This document shows positions 24,511 to 34,330 of a stretch of 64,000 nucleotides of DNA, one piece after another (the stretch's first letter is position 1; each line of letters starts with the position of its first letter). A program made the translations under genes and the position numbers. The stretch comes from Bryobacteraceae bacterium (GTDB taxonomy: Bacteria > Acidobacteriota > Terriglobia > Bryobacterales > Bryobacteraceae). Below the pieces are notes generated by a model. The model was given only the letters and a program-made list of their open reading frames with translations. It was not told where the DNA came from and did not search any database. Where the stretch lies: NCBI GenBank assembly GCA_030041985.1, contig JASIAM010000137.1, positions 1 through 64,000 of the forward strand, in the 5' to 3' direction.

Positions 24511-25899
24511 ATGGATAAGCATTTCACCACTTCAGCCGAGGCAACTCCGGCTCTGGCCCGCCCGGAAGGCAGCGCCCGGCCGGAAGTGAACGGCCACCCC
24601 GAGGTGAACGCTCCGCCTAAAGCAAAAACTCTGCCCGAACTGGAATCGCTGGTGCGCTCGCCGCAGCCGAAGAAAAAGCGCGGCTGGGTATGGTTGCTTG
24701 TGCTGGTGGTTGCCGGTGGCGCTGCCTATCTGTTGCGGCCACAACTCCGCGAACTGCAGGCCCGGCTTACACAACCTCCTTCCAATAAAGATAAGGGCCG
24801 CGGCGAAGGACGCAACCAAAAGAACCAGATACCGCCGGCGGTGGCCACTCGTGTGACCAGGGGGAGCATTGGCGTCTACTATGAAGGCCTCGGCGCAGTG
24901 ACGCCCATCTATACCGACCTTATCCAGAGCCGCGTGACTGGCCAGCTCATGAGCGTGCACTTTAAAGAAGGCGACCTGGTGAAGGAAGGCGACCTGCTGG
25001 CGGAAATCGATCCCAAGCCCTACCAGGCGGCACTGATTCAAGCCCAAGGCAACCTGGTCCGCGACGAGGCATTGCTGGCCAATGCCCGCATCGATTTGGT
25101 CCGCTACTCGACGCTGCTCGAGCAAAACGCCATTCCGGAACAGCAGGTGGCCACCCAAAAGGCTCTCGTGCAGCAATACGAGGGCACCGTGACGAACGAT
25201 CAGGGCGCCGTCGACGCCGCCAAAGTCAACGTCGACTATTGCACCATTAAGGCGCCGATTTCCGGATTGGTCGGTCTGCGCCTGGTCGATCCGGGTAATA
25301 TTGTGCAAGCCGGCTCCGCCAATGGAATGCTGGTGATTACCCAGATGCAGCCGATGAGCGTGATCTTTACGCTCTCGGAGGATCTGCTTTCCCCGGTACT
25401 CGCGAAGTATCGCGCCGGCGCCGCTCTGGCCGTGGACGCTTACGATCGCGAAAAGACAAAACTCATTGCTCAAGGGCGGCTCACCCATATCGACAACCAG
25501 ATCGACCAGACCACCGGCACTTTAAAGCTGCGCGCAGAGTTCGATAACAAAGATAACGCCCTGTTTCCCAATCAATTCGTGAACGTAAAGCTGCTGGTAC
25601 AGGAAAAAACGGGTGTTACGCTGCTCGCGACCGCCGCCATACAGCGCAACGGCCAAAACACCTATGCTTACGTGGTCAAGCCCGATTCGACAGTCACCAT
25701 CAAGCAGATCGGTACCGGCGTGACGGAAGGCGACCAGACGGAAGTGACCTCGGGGCTGGCGCCGGGGGACGAGGTGGTCATGACCGGCGTGGATAAACTG
25801 CAAGAGGGCACAGTGGTGGACGCCCAAGTCCCAGGAGAAAGAGCCCCCGGTGAAAAAGCCACTGGCGGAAAGGCCGGCAAGCGCGGGAAGCGGAGTTAG
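24511..25899 (+). CDS. RND efflux periplasmic adaptor (membrane fusion protein, MdtA-like)
   Basis: 462 residues. A Pro/Glu-rich cytosolic start (about 1-58) leads to one membrane helix (W-V-W-L-L-V-L-V-V-A-G-G-A-A-Y-L-L). The adaptor body follows: barrel-sandwich hybrid (L-M-S-V-H-F-K-E-G-D-L-V-K-E-G-D-L-L), coiled-coil hairpin (about 185-240), lipoyl return (T-I-K-A-P-I-S-G-L-V-G) and beta-barrel with G-T-L-K-L-R-A-E-F. A Lys/Gly-rich tail ends the protein. It bridges the two pumps encoded next to the outer-membrane factor. The operon order adaptor-pump-pump-OMF matches mdtABC-type systems. Confidence 0.95.
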   Translation: MDKHFTTSAEATPALARPEGSARPEVNGHPEVNAPPKAKTLPELESLVRSPQPKKKRGWVWLLVLVVAGGAAYLLRPQLRELQARLTQPPSNKDKGRGEGRNQKNQIPPAVATRVTRGSIGVYYEGLGAVTPIYTDLIQSRVTGQLMSVHFKEGDLVKEGDLLAEIDPKPYQAALIQAQGNLVRDEALLANARIDLVRYSTLLEQNAIPEQQVATQKALVQQYEGTVTNDQGAVDAAKVNVDYCTIKAPISGLVGLRLVDPGNIVQAGSANGMLVITQMQPMSVIFTLSEDLLSPVLAKYRAGAALAVDAYDREKTKLIAQGRLTHIDNQIDQTTGTLKLRAEFDNKDNALFPNQFVNVKLLVQEKTGVTLLATAAIQRNGQNTYAYVVKPDSTVTIKQIGTGVTEGDQTEVTSGLAPGDEVVMTGVDKLQEGTVVDAQVPGERAPGEKATGGKAGKRGKRS

Positions 25900-25902
25900 G
25901 CA

Positions 25903-28900
25903 GTGAGTCCTTCCCGGATTTTTGTTCTCCGGCCGGTCGCTACCTCTTTGTTGATGGTCGCCATCCTGCTGGCCGGAGCGGTTGGCTTTCGTCAACTGCC
26001 CGTATCTGCCTTACCGGAAGTAGATTACCCGACCATACAGGTCACCACGTTCTACCCGGGCGCGAGCCCCGACGTGATGTCCTCATCAGTAACTGCACCG
26101 CTTGAGCGGCAGTTCGGCCAGGTGCCGGGCTTGAAGCAGATGACCTCCATCAGCTCCGATGGCTCCTCTGTGATCACGCTCGAATTCAACCTCAGTTTGA
26201 ATATCGACGTCGCCGAGCAGGAAGTGCAGCAGTCTATCAACGCCGCCGGCACATTCCTTCCGGTCGATCTGCCCGTGCCCCCGGTCTATAGCAAGGTGAA
26301 CCCCGCCGATACGCCGATTTTGACACTGGCACTCAGTTCCAAAGAAGTACCGCTTTCCAAGGTAGAAGACCTGGCGGATACCCGCCTGATGCCCAAAATT
26401 TCGCAGTTGGCCGGCGTAGGCCTGGTGAGCATCAGCGGAGGACAGAAGCCCGCCGTCCGCATCCAGGCCAATCCCACGCAGCTCGCTTCCTACGGCTTGA
26501 ACATGGAAGACCTGCGCAACGCCCTGATTGCCGCCAGCGTGAACCAGGCAAAAGGCAACTTCGATGGCCTGCACCAAGCCTACCAGATCGGCTCCAACGA
26601 CCAGTTGGTGTCCAGCGCCGACTACGCCCCGCTGGTAGTCGCCTATCGCAATGGCGCGCCGGTGAAGCTGACGGACGTGGCCACCGTCATCGACGATGTC
26701 GAAAATGTGCGGCAGGCCGCATGGAAGAACGAGACTCCAGCCGTCATCATGAACGTGCAGCGGCAGCCCGGAGCCAACATTATCGAGGTGGTGGACCGCA
26801 TCAAGACCCTGCTGCCGCAACTCACTGTGACGCTGCCGAAAACGGTGGATGTGTCGGTTTTGACGGACCGGACCAACACGATTCGCGCATCGGTGGCAGA
26901 TGTCGAGTACGAGCTGGTGCTGACGGTGCTGCTGGTGGTGATGGTGATCTTTCTATTTCTGCGCAGCATGGCGGCCACAATCATCCCCAGCATCGCGGTT
27001 CCGCTCTCGCTGGTGGGAACCTTCGGCGTGATGTACCTGTTGGGCTACAGCCTCAATAACCTGACGCTGATGGCGCTCACGATCTCGACAGGCTTTGTGG
27101 TGGACGATGCCATCGTCATGATCGAGAACATTTCCCGCTATATCGAGGAGGGAGAATCCCCGCTCAAGGCGGCGCTGGATGGTTCCGCGCAGATCGGCTT
27201 CACCATCGTTTCGCTCACTATCTCGCTGATCGCGGTGCTGATTCCGCTGTTGTTCATGGGTGATATTGTGGGGCGCCTGTTCCGGGAATTCGCCGTCACG
27301 CTGGCGGTGACGATTCTGGTTTCGGCGGTGGTTTCGCTCACGCTCACGCCCATGATGTGCTCCAAGCTGCTAAAGCATAAGCCGGAATCCCAGCAGACCT
27401 GGTTCTACCGCGCCTCTGAGCGCGCTTTCGATGCGGTCATCGCGCTATACGGGCGCACCCTCCGAGTCGTGCTTCGTTTTCAGGGCATGACGCTGCTGGT
27501 TGCCGCCGGCACATTAGCCCTCACCATCCTCATGTTCCTGTGGATTCCCAAGGGCTTCTTTCCCATCCAGGACACCGGCGTGATTCAGGGTATTTCGGAA
27601 GCGGCTCAGGATGTTTCCTTCCAGCAGATGAAGGATTTGCAGCAGTCTTTGACCAAGATCATCCTGCGCGATCCGGCGGTGGAGAGCTTGTCATCCTTCA
27701 TCGGCGTTGACGGCACCAACACCACCCTCAACAGCGGGCGCATTCAGATCAACCTCAAGCCTCTCGAAGAGCGCCAGATCAGTGCGAGTGATGTCATCCG
27801 GCGTATACAGCCGCAACTGAATGGGATCTCGGGCATTACTCTTTTCATGCAGCCCGTGCAGGATCTGACCGTCGAGGATCGCGTGAGCCGCACGCAGTTT
27901 CAGTACACGCTCGAAGACCCCAATGGGGAGGAGCTGAATACGTATGCTCCCCTTATGGTGCAGAAGCTGCAGCAGCAGCCGGAATTGCGCGATGTGGCCA
28001 CCGACCGGCAGGTAAAGGGACTGCAGGCCCGTTTGGTGGTGGATCGCAACACCGCCGCACGCTTCGGACTCACCGCATCCAGCGTGGACCAGATGCTGTA
28101 TGACGCCTATGGCCAGCGCGAAATCAGCACGATGTTTACGCAGTTAAATCAGTATCACGTGATTTTGGAGGTCAAGCCGGATTTTCACAGGAATCCGCTG
28201 GATCTGTCGGCCCTGTTCGTACGCACGGGAGCCGGAAGCGCCTCGACCTCACCCGGCGTGACTTCCGGCGGCTCCGCTACCCAGGCGCAAGGCGGCCCTT
28301 CGAGCGCCAACGCGGCGGCAGTCAACAGCGGCACAGCTTCCTCTCTGGGAGGAATCTCGTCCACCAATGCCGCCTCCAGCAGCACGTTTTTCGGCGCCAT
28401 TCAGTCCAATTCCGCGTTCCCCGTCAGCCAGATTCCCTTGAATGCGTTTACCAAGGTCGAGTTGCGCAGCGTCCCGATTACCATCAGTCATCAGGGCCAG
28501 TTCCCGGTAGTGACGCTGTCGTTCAATCTGGCGCCGAATGCGTCCTTGGGCGATGCAGTCACGGCCGTGAACCGGGTGAAGAATGAAATCGGAATGCCGC
28601 TCAGTATTCAGGCGGCGTTTCAGGGGACTGCGGAAGCGTTTCAGAATTCTCTGGCCAATGAGCCGGTGTTGATTCTCGCCGCCATCATCACAGTTTATAT
28701 CGTTCTGGGCGTGTTGTACGAGAGCTATATTCATCCCCTCACCATTCTGTCCACTCTGCCTTCCGCGGGCGTGGGCGCGTTGCTCGCTCTCCAGCTTTTC
28801 CACCAGGATTTCAGCGTGATCGCCCTCATCGGTATTGTGTTGCTCATCGGTATCGTGAAGAAAAACGCCATCATGATGATCGATTTCGCGCTCGAAGCCG

Positions 28901-29208
28901 AGCGGAAGCATGGCATGATGCCGCTCGATGCCATTTACCAGGCCTGCCTGCTGCGCTTCCGCCCCATCATGATGACCACCATGGCAGCGCTGCTGGGAGG
29001 CGTGCCCCTGGCTTTCGGATCGGGTACGGGTGCCGAATTGCGCCGGCCGCTGGGTATCAGCATCATCGGCGGGCTGATTTTGAGCCAGCTTCTGACCCTC
29101 TACACTACGCCGGTAATTTATCTCTGGTTTGGCCGCCTGGGATCCCGCACTGCCCACAGTCCCGCGTACGAGCCGGATATGGGGCCGCTCGGAGTGGAAC
29201 AGGCATGA
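25903..29208 (+). CDS. RND efflux pump subunit (MdtB-like) with low-complexity periplasmic insertion
   Basis: 1101 residues from a GTG 3 bases after the adaptor stop. The HAE1/HME-type architecture is intact: first helix, porter domain with [10 protein letters not shown], helix 4 with [13 protein letters not shown] (proton-relay Asp pair) and C-terminal repeat with [15 protein letters not shown]. Unlike its partner it carries an extra Ser/Gly/Ala/Thr-rich stretch at about residues 775-838 in the second periplasmic loop. It overlaps the next pump gene by 4 bp. It probably forms a mixed trimer with that product, as MdtB and MdtC do. Confidence 0.95.
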   Translation: MSPSRIFVLRPVATSLLMVAILLAGAVGFRQLPVSALPEVDYPTIQVTTFYPGASPDVMSSSVTAPLERQFGQVPGLKQMTSISSDGSSVITLEFNLSLNIDVAEQEVQQSINAAGTFLPVDLPVPPVYSKVNPADTPILTLALSSKEVPLSKVEDLADTRLMPKISQLAGVGLVSISGGQKPAVRIQANPTQLASYGLNMEDLRNALIAASVNQAKGNFDGLHQAYQIGSNDQLVSSADYAPLVVAYRNGAPVKLTDVATVIDDVENVRQAAWKNETPAVIMNVQRQPGANIIEVVDRIKTLLPQLTVTLPKTVDVSVLTDRTNTIRASVADVEYELVLTVLLVVMVIFLFLRSMAATIIPSIAVPLSLVGTFGVMYLLGYSLNNLTLMALTISTGFVVDDAIVMIENISRYIEEGESPLKAALDGSAQIGFTIVSLTISLIAVLIPLLFMGDIVGRLFREFAVTLAVTILVSAVVSLTLTPMMCSKLLKHKPESQQTWFYRASERAFDAVIALYGRTLRVVLRFQGMTLLVAAGTLALTILMFLWIPKGFFPIQDTGVIQGISEAAQDVSFQQMKDLQQSLTKIILRDPAVESLSSFIGVDGTNTTLNSGRIQINLKPLEERQISASDVIRRIQPQLNGISGITLFMQPVQDLTVEDRVSRTQFQYTLEDPNGEELNTYAPLMVQKLQQQPELRDVATDRQVKGLQARLVVDRNTAARFGLTASSVDQMLYDAYGQREISTMFTQLNQYHVILEVKPDFHRNPLDLSALFVRTGAGSASTSPGVTSGGSATQAQGGPSSANAAAVNSGTASSLGGISSTNAASSSTFFGAIQSNSAFPVSQIPLNAFTKVELRSVPITISHQGQFPVVTLSFNLAPNASLGDAVTAVNRVKNEIGMPLSIQAAFQGTAEAFQNSLANEPVLILAAIITVYIVLGVLYESYIHPLTILSTLPSAGVGALLALQLFHQDFSVIALIGIVLLIGIVKKNAIMMIDFALEAERKHGMMPLDAIYQACLLRFRPIMMTTMAALLGGVPLAFGSGTGAELRRPLGISIIGGLILSQLLTLYTTPVIYLWFGRLGSRTAHSPAYEPDMGPLGVEQA

Positions 29209-32200
29209 GCACGAATATTTCCGACCCGTTCATCCACAGGCCGGTAGCCACCACGCTGCTTCTGGTCGCGGTTGCCATGGGCGGCGGCGTGGCCTTTCAG
29301 TTGCTCCCTGTGTCGGCACTTCCGCAAGTGGATTTTCCGACTATTCAGGTACAGGCCCAACTGCCCGGCGCCAGTCCCGAAACCATGGCTACCAGTGTGG
29401 CCACACCGCTCGAGCGGCAATTCGGGCATATTGCCTCGGTGACCGAGATGACCTCCTCCAGCAGTCTCGGTAGCACTTCCATAGCCCTTCAATTCGATCT
29501 CAACCGCAACATCGATGCGGCCGCCAGAGACGTGCAGGCGGCCATCAACGCCGCCCGTGGCTATCTGCCCACCAATCTGCCGAGCAATCCCACCTATAGA
29601 AAAGTAAATCCCACCGATTCGCCGATCTTCCGTTTCGCGCTCACTTCCAATGTGCTGACGCAAGGCCAGATGTATGACGCAGCGTATTCCGTCATGGCGC
29701 AGAAACTTTCGCAGGTGCCCGGCGTCGGACAGGTATACGTGGGCGGCAGCGCGTTGCCCAGTGTGCGTATCGAGCTCAACCCCATGCAGCTCAACAAGTA
29801 TGACATCGGCCTCGAGCAGGTGCGCACGGCCATTGGTGCGCAGAACGCCAACACGCCCAAGGGTCATCTCTCCGATCAAACGCGAACTTACGAACTGGGC
29901 GCCAATGACCAGATGTTCACCGCGGCCGAATATGCACCTTTGGTTATCGGCTATAACAACGGCGCCCCCGTGCGTGTATCAGACGTAGGCGAGGCGGTGA
30001 ATTCGGTGGAAGATCTCCGCAACTCCGGCTACTCCAACGCCAAACGATCCATCGTGGTGACCATCCTCCGGCAGCCTGGCGCCAACATCATCCAGACCGT
30101 GGACGGAATCCGCGCGGCGCTTCCCCAACTGGAGGCCGCCATTCCGCGCTCCATCACTACCACGATCATGGATGATCAGACCGTGACCATCCGCGCGTCC
30201 GTACTAAACGTCGAGGAAACGATGTTGATCTCGATGATCCTGGTCGTCCTGGTGGTTTTTGTCTTCCTGCGAAATGGGCGCAGCACGTTTATTCCCGGTG
30301 TGGCGGTTCCTGTGTCGTTGATCGGAACGTTTGGCGTAATGTACCTGGCGGGTTTCACGCTGGACAACCTTTCCCTAATGGCTTTAACCATCTCCACCGG
30401 ATTCGTGGTGGATGACGCCATCGTGGTGATCGAAAACATCACGCGGTACCTGGAACAGGGAATTCCACCGTTCCGCGCGGCCCTGAAGGGCGCCGGAGAA
30501 ATCAGTTTCACAGTGCTGACCATCAGCATCTCCCTGATCGCCGTCTTTATCCCGCTCTTGTTGATGGGTGGCCTTGTCGGCCGGCTCTTCCGCGAATTCT
30601 CGATCACCCTGTCTGTGGCCATTGCAATGTCCATGGTGGTCTCGCTCACTGCCACACCGATGATGTGCGCGCATCTTCTCAAAGAGCAAAAAGAGCATGG
30701 CTGGCTGTATCGCGCCACCGAGCGCGTCTTTACAGGGATGGTGAATGCCTATGGCCGCACTTTGACGGCGGCGCTGCGTTGGGCGCCGGTCACGCTGCTG
30801 ATTCTCATCGGCGCTATCGTGCTTAATGTTTATCTGTTCATTCATGTGCCGAAGGGCTTCTTCCCGCAACAGGACACCGGCCGCTTGAGCATGAGTATTC
30901 AGGCCGATCAGGACACCTCCTTCCAGGCGATGGATGGAATTTTGAAGCAAACTGTGGGGATTATTCTGAGCGATCCCGCCGTGGCCTCCATTCAAACCTA
31001 CACCGGCGGCGGCGTTACCAGCCAGGCGCGCGGCTTCGCGGTCCTCAAGCCGCTCGCGGAGAGAAAGATCAGCGCCGATCAAGTGATCGACCGCCTGCGG
31101 CCCCGCCTCAATCGCGTCCGGGGAGCTTATCTTTACATGCAAAACACCCAGGATGTGCGGGTCGGCGGCCGCCAGTCCAACGCGCAGTATCAATACACCA
31201 TGCGCAGCGACAATTTGGCCGATCTCAACGATTTCGCCCCCAAGATGCTGGACGCAGTGAAGAAAATTCCCATCATTGCGGACGTGAGCAGCGATCAGTT
31301 GAACCGTGGGCTGGAGTCGTACGTAGACTATGACCGGGCCACCGCCGCGCGTTTCGGAATCTCGTCGCAGTTGATCGACAATGTGCTGTACGATGCCTTT
31401 GGCCAGCGCCAGGTCTCCACCATGTATAGGACGCTGAACCAGTATCACGTGGTGATGGAAGTCGCTCCTCAATACTGGCAGAACCCGCTGTCTCTCCGCA
31501 ATATCTGGGTGGCGGCGCCTGGTGGCCAGGAAGTGCCTTTAAACGCCTTCGCGCACTGGGCTAATGACACAGCGCCCATTGCCATCCCCCATCAGGGCCT
31601 GTTCCCTGCTTACACGATTTCTTTCAATCTGCTTGCCGGCGTTGCGTTGGGCGATGCCGTGGATGCCATTGACAAAGTGGCTGTGCAGGTCGGACAGCCA
31701 GCCAGCATTCAAAGCGGATTTGCCGGCACTGCACAAACCTATCAGGACTCTCTGCGCAACGAGCCCATTCTCATCGCTGCCGCACTCATCAGTGTTTACA
31801 TCGTGCTGGGCATTCTCTATGAAAGCTACATTCATCCGATCACCATTCTCACGACGCTGCCTTCGGCGGGCGTAGGCGCGCAATTGGCTCTGCTGCTTAC
31901 CAATACGGACTTGAGCCTCATCGCCGTGATCGGGATGATCCTGCTGATCGGCATTGTGAAGAAGAATGCCATCATGATGATCGATTTTGCTCTCGCAGCC
32001 GAACGGGTGGAAGGCAAGAATTCGCGCGATTCCATCTTCGAGGCCTGTCTGCTGCGGTTCCGCCCCATCATGATGACCACCATGGCGGCCCTGCTGGGCG
32101 CTGTGCCCCTGGCACTGGGTACCGGAATTGGCTCCGAACTGCGCCGTCCGCTGGGCATCACCATCATCGGCGGCCTGCTGGTGAGCCAGGCGCTGACTTT

Positions 32201-32303
32201 GTATACCACCCCGGTGGTTTACCTCTACTTCGACCGCCTGCAGCATTGGATTCGGTCGCGCCGCCGCGCCGGTGAGATGGCTCTCTCGGGCGCATACGAC
32301 TAA
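29205..32303 (+). CDS. RND efflux pump subunit (MdtC-like)
   Basis: 1032 residues, the usual length. It starts [12 protein letters not shown], has [11 protein letters not shown] in the porter domain, the proton-relay helix [13 protein letters not shown] and the mirrored [13 protein letters not shown]. It lacks the insertion of its partner: [15 protein letters not shown] runs straight through. It is translationally coupled to the pump upstream and followed after 6 bases by the outer-membrane factor. Confidence 0.95.
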   Translation: MSTNISDPFIHRPVATTLLLVAVAMGGGVAFQLLPVSALPQVDFPTIQVQAQLPGASPETMATSVATPLERQFGHIASVTEMTSSSSLGSTSIALQFDLNRNIDAAARDVQAAINAARGYLPTNLPSNPTYRKVNPTDSPIFRFALTSNVLTQGQMYDAAYSVMAQKLSQVPGVGQVYVGGSALPSVRIELNPMQLNKYDIGLEQVRTAIGAQNANTPKGHLSDQTRTYELGANDQMFTAAEYAPLVIGYNNGAPVRVSDVGEAVNSVEDLRNSGYSNAKRSIVVTILRQPGANIIQTVDGIRAALPQLEAAIPRSITTTIMDDQTVTIRASVLNVEETMLISMILVVLVVFVFLRNGRSTFIPGVAVPVSLIGTFGVMYLAGFTLDNLSLMALTISTGFVVDDAIVVIENITRYLEQGIPPFRAALKGAGEISFTVLTISISLIAVFIPLLLMGGLVGRLFREFSITLSVAIAMSMVVSLTATPMMCAHLLKEQKEHGWLYRATERVFTGMVNAYGRTLTAALRWAPVTLLILIGAIVLNVYLFIHVPKGFFPQQDTGRLSMSIQADQDTSFQAMDGILKQTVGIILSDPAVASIQTYTGGGVTSQARGFAVLKPLAERKISADQVIDRLRPRLNRVRGAYLYMQNTQDVRVGGRQSNAQYQYTMRSDNLADLNDFAPKMLDAVKKIPIIADVSSDQLNRGLESYVDYDRATAARFGISSQLIDNVLYDAFGQRQVSTMYRTLNQYHVVMEVAPQYWQNPLSLRNIWVAAPGGQEVPLNAFAHWANDTAPIAIPHQGLFPAYTISFNLLAGVALGDAVDAIDKVAVQVGQPASIQSGFAGTAQTYQDSLRNEPILIAAALISVYIVLGILYESYIHPITILTTLPSAGVGAQLALLLTNTDLSLIAVIGMILLIGIVKKNAIMMIDFALAAERVEGKNSRDSIFEACLLRFRPIMMTTMAALLGAVPLALGTGIGSELRRPLGITIIGGLLVSQALTLYTTPVVYLYFDRLQHWIRSRRRAGEMALSGAYD

Positions 32304-32309
32304 TGCATC

Positions 32310-33878
32310 ATGAAATATCGGACTAACAGCCTTTCAGTGGGGTCAGGGCTTCTGCCCTGCCGCCGGGCTTCTGCCCGGCGCTCGGCGTGCGTTACGAACC
32401 GGCCTGTGTCTCAAAGTTGCCGCAACTTCGCCCGCCGCGCTGTCGCCCTCTCGATCGCCTCGGCCACTATGCTGATCCTGACTGGTTGCGTGGTAGGGCC
32501 GAAATACGAGCGCCCCTCCGCCCCGGTGCCCGAGGCTTTTAAGGAGCCACCGCCCGCAGGTTGGAAGGTGGCTCAGCCCAACGAAGGCCAGATTCGCGGG
32601 AAATGGTGGGAGGTCTTCAACGACCCGGATCTGAATGCGCTCGAAGAGCAGGTAAGCATTTCCAATCAGAATGTGCTCGCGGCGGAACAGCAGTACCGCG
32701 AAGCCAAGGACCTCATCCGTATCGCCCGCGCCAATTTGTACCCAACCGCCACGGCCGGCGCGAGTACCACCATGTCTCACCAGCCGCTGCTTGTGGGTGG
32801 GCAGGCCGAAACGGGCAGCCGCATTACCAGCTACGAGACGATTGGCGACCTCTCCTGGACCGCGGACATCTGGGGCAGCATCCGCCGCGGGATACGCCAG
32901 GACGTCGCCCTGGCGCAGGCGAGCGAAGCGCAGCTCGAAAACGCCAGGCTCTCCTATCAGACCGCATTGGCCAGCGACTATTACGCGCTGCACGGGATCG
33001 ATGGCGATATCGATCTTCTGAAGCGCACTGCCGAACAATATCAGGATTACCTGACCCTGACCACGAACCGCATGCGCTCCGGCGTGGCCTCGGGCTCCGA
33101 TGTGGCGCAGGCCGAAACGCAGCTTGAGACCGCCAAAGTGGCTTTGGTGGATGAAGGTGTAGCCCGCACCCAGACCGAGCACGCCATTGCCGTTTTAATT
33201 GGCAAGCCCCCAGCCGAGTTCTCCATTCCAGCTAAGGTCTTGCACGGAGCGCCGCCCGAAATTCCCTATGGAATGCCCTCCGCGCTGCTCGAACGCCGTC
33301 CCGATGTTGCCGCCAATGAACGCCAGATGGCCGCCGCCCTGGAACAGGTGGGAATCACCCAGGCATCTTTCTACCCGAACCTTACTCTAAGCGCGAGCGG
33401 TGGCTTCGAGCCTTTGATTACCAATCCGCTCTCGTGGGCGACCCGCTTATTCTCCCTGGGGGCCAGCTTAACGGAAACCGTCTACGATGCCGGTAAGCGC
33501 CGGGCCACCGTGGACCAAGCCAAAGCTGCCTACGAAGCTACCGTCGCCAACTACCGCCAGACGGTGCTCAGCGCTTTCCAATCGGTGGAGGACAACCTTT
33601 CCGCACTACGCGTTCTCGCGGACGAAGACCAGGAACAGGATCGGTACGTTACCGCCGCTGAAAAGGCGCTCAGCCTTACCACGCTGCAATACAAAGCGGG
33701 AACCGTGGATTACCTGACGGTCATCACTTCCCAAACTGCCGCCTTCACCGCAGAAAAAGGGGCGGTGGATCTTCTCACCCGCCGCATGCAATCCGCCGTA
33801 TTGCTGATTCAGGCCCTCGGCGGTGGTTGGGATGCCTCGCAGTTGCCGAAACCGGAAACGCTGCGGGCCAGCAGCTAG
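32310..33878 (+). CDS. Outer-membrane efflux lipoprotein, NodT/TolC family
   Basis: 522 residues. Lipobox L-T-G-C near residue 58, then V-V-G-P-K-Y-E-R-P, the typical NodT start. Two long TolC-type repeats carry W-W-x-x-F-x-D-P-x-L and A-L-L-E-R-R-P-D-V-A-A-N-E-R. The first 55 residues are unusually long and basic for a lipoprotein signal because a REP-like element (32337-32380) lies inside it, read as V-G-S-G-L-L-P-C-R-R-A-S-A-R-R. A start closer to the lipobox would be the ATG in A-T-M-L-I-L, which leaves too short a signal, so the long form is kept with some doubt. It closes the RND export channel. Confidence 0.92.
   Translation: MKYRTNSLSVGSGLLPCRRASARRSACVTNRPVSQSCRNFARRAVALSIASATMLILTGCVVGPKYERPSAPVPEAFKEPPPAGWKVAQPNEGQIRGKWWEVFNDPDLNALEEQVSISNQNVLAAEQQYREAKDLIRIARANLYPTATAGASTTMSHQPLLVGGQAETGSRITSYETIGDLSWTADIWGSIRRGIRQDVALAQASEAQLENARLSYQTALASDYYALHGIDGDIDLLKRTAEQYQDYLTLTTNRMRSGVASGSDVAQAETQLETAKVALVDEGVARTQTEHAIAVLIGKPPAEFSIPAKVLHGAPPEIPYGMPSALLERRPDVAANERQMAAALEQVGITQASFYPNLTLSASGGFEPLITNPLSWATRLFSLGASLTETVYDAGKRRATVDQAKAAYEATVANYRQTVLSAFQSVEDNLSALRVLADEDQEQDRYVTAAEKALSLTTLQYKAGTVDYLTVITSQTAAFTAEKGAVDLLTRRMQSAVLLIQALGGGWDASQLPKPETLRASS
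32337..32380 (+). repeat. REP-like double hairpin inside the outer-membrane factor gene
   Basis: GTGGGGT lead, hairpin CAGGGC-TTCT-GCCCTG (32344-32359), spacer CCG, hairpin CCGGGC-TTCT-GCCCGG (32363-32378), both perfect. It is read in a different frame from the other two coding copies. Confidence 0.75.
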
Positions 33879-33893
33879 CTTCTGTCCAGGGCA

Positions 33894-34330
33894 AACATCC
33901 GAATTGAAGGCGAAACCGCGAGCGTTGTGCTCGGGACAGGCGGCGCCGGCATACCTGACGATAGCTGCTGTACGCCGACGGCAGCCTGGTCGATCGGGAG
34001 CGTCCAGCGCAGGCCGGGGAATCGCTGCGTTTATTGGCGGCCGGCCTGGGGTGCTTTACCCGCAGCCTCCGACTGGACTCCGCGGACCGGCACCGCCGGT
34101 TTCGCAGCCGATCTATAAGCTGATCTTGGGGATCAACAATCGCGCCGTGCCGGAGTTCGCTGCCGAATACGCGCCCGGACTGGTGGGGGTCGAGCAAATC
34201 ACGTTCACCGTGCCATCCGACGCGCCGGCCGGCAAAGACATTCCCTTAGTGCTGGGAATGGAAATCGGCCCGAAAACCATTTACTCCAACCGGGCAAGCT
34301 TTCCGGTGGCGCGGCTGGAATCACGCGCGA
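33894..34330 (+). pseudogene. Frameshifted TIGR03437 C-terminal remnant
   Basis: Pieces of one TIGR03437 module appear in different frames. Around 33967-34050 the frame gives L-Y-A-D-G-S-L-V-D and L-R-L-L-A-A-G-L-G. From about 34051 the match continues in the next frame as G-V-L-Y-P-Q-P-P-T-G, then P-G-L-V-G-V-E-Q-I-T-F-T-V-P and I-Y-S-N-R-A-S-F-P-V-A. No start, signal peptide or N-terminal part is present. The 3' end overlaps the end of the opposite GT39 gene by about 50 bases. No other gene was seen between 33879 and 34280. Confidence 0.6.
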
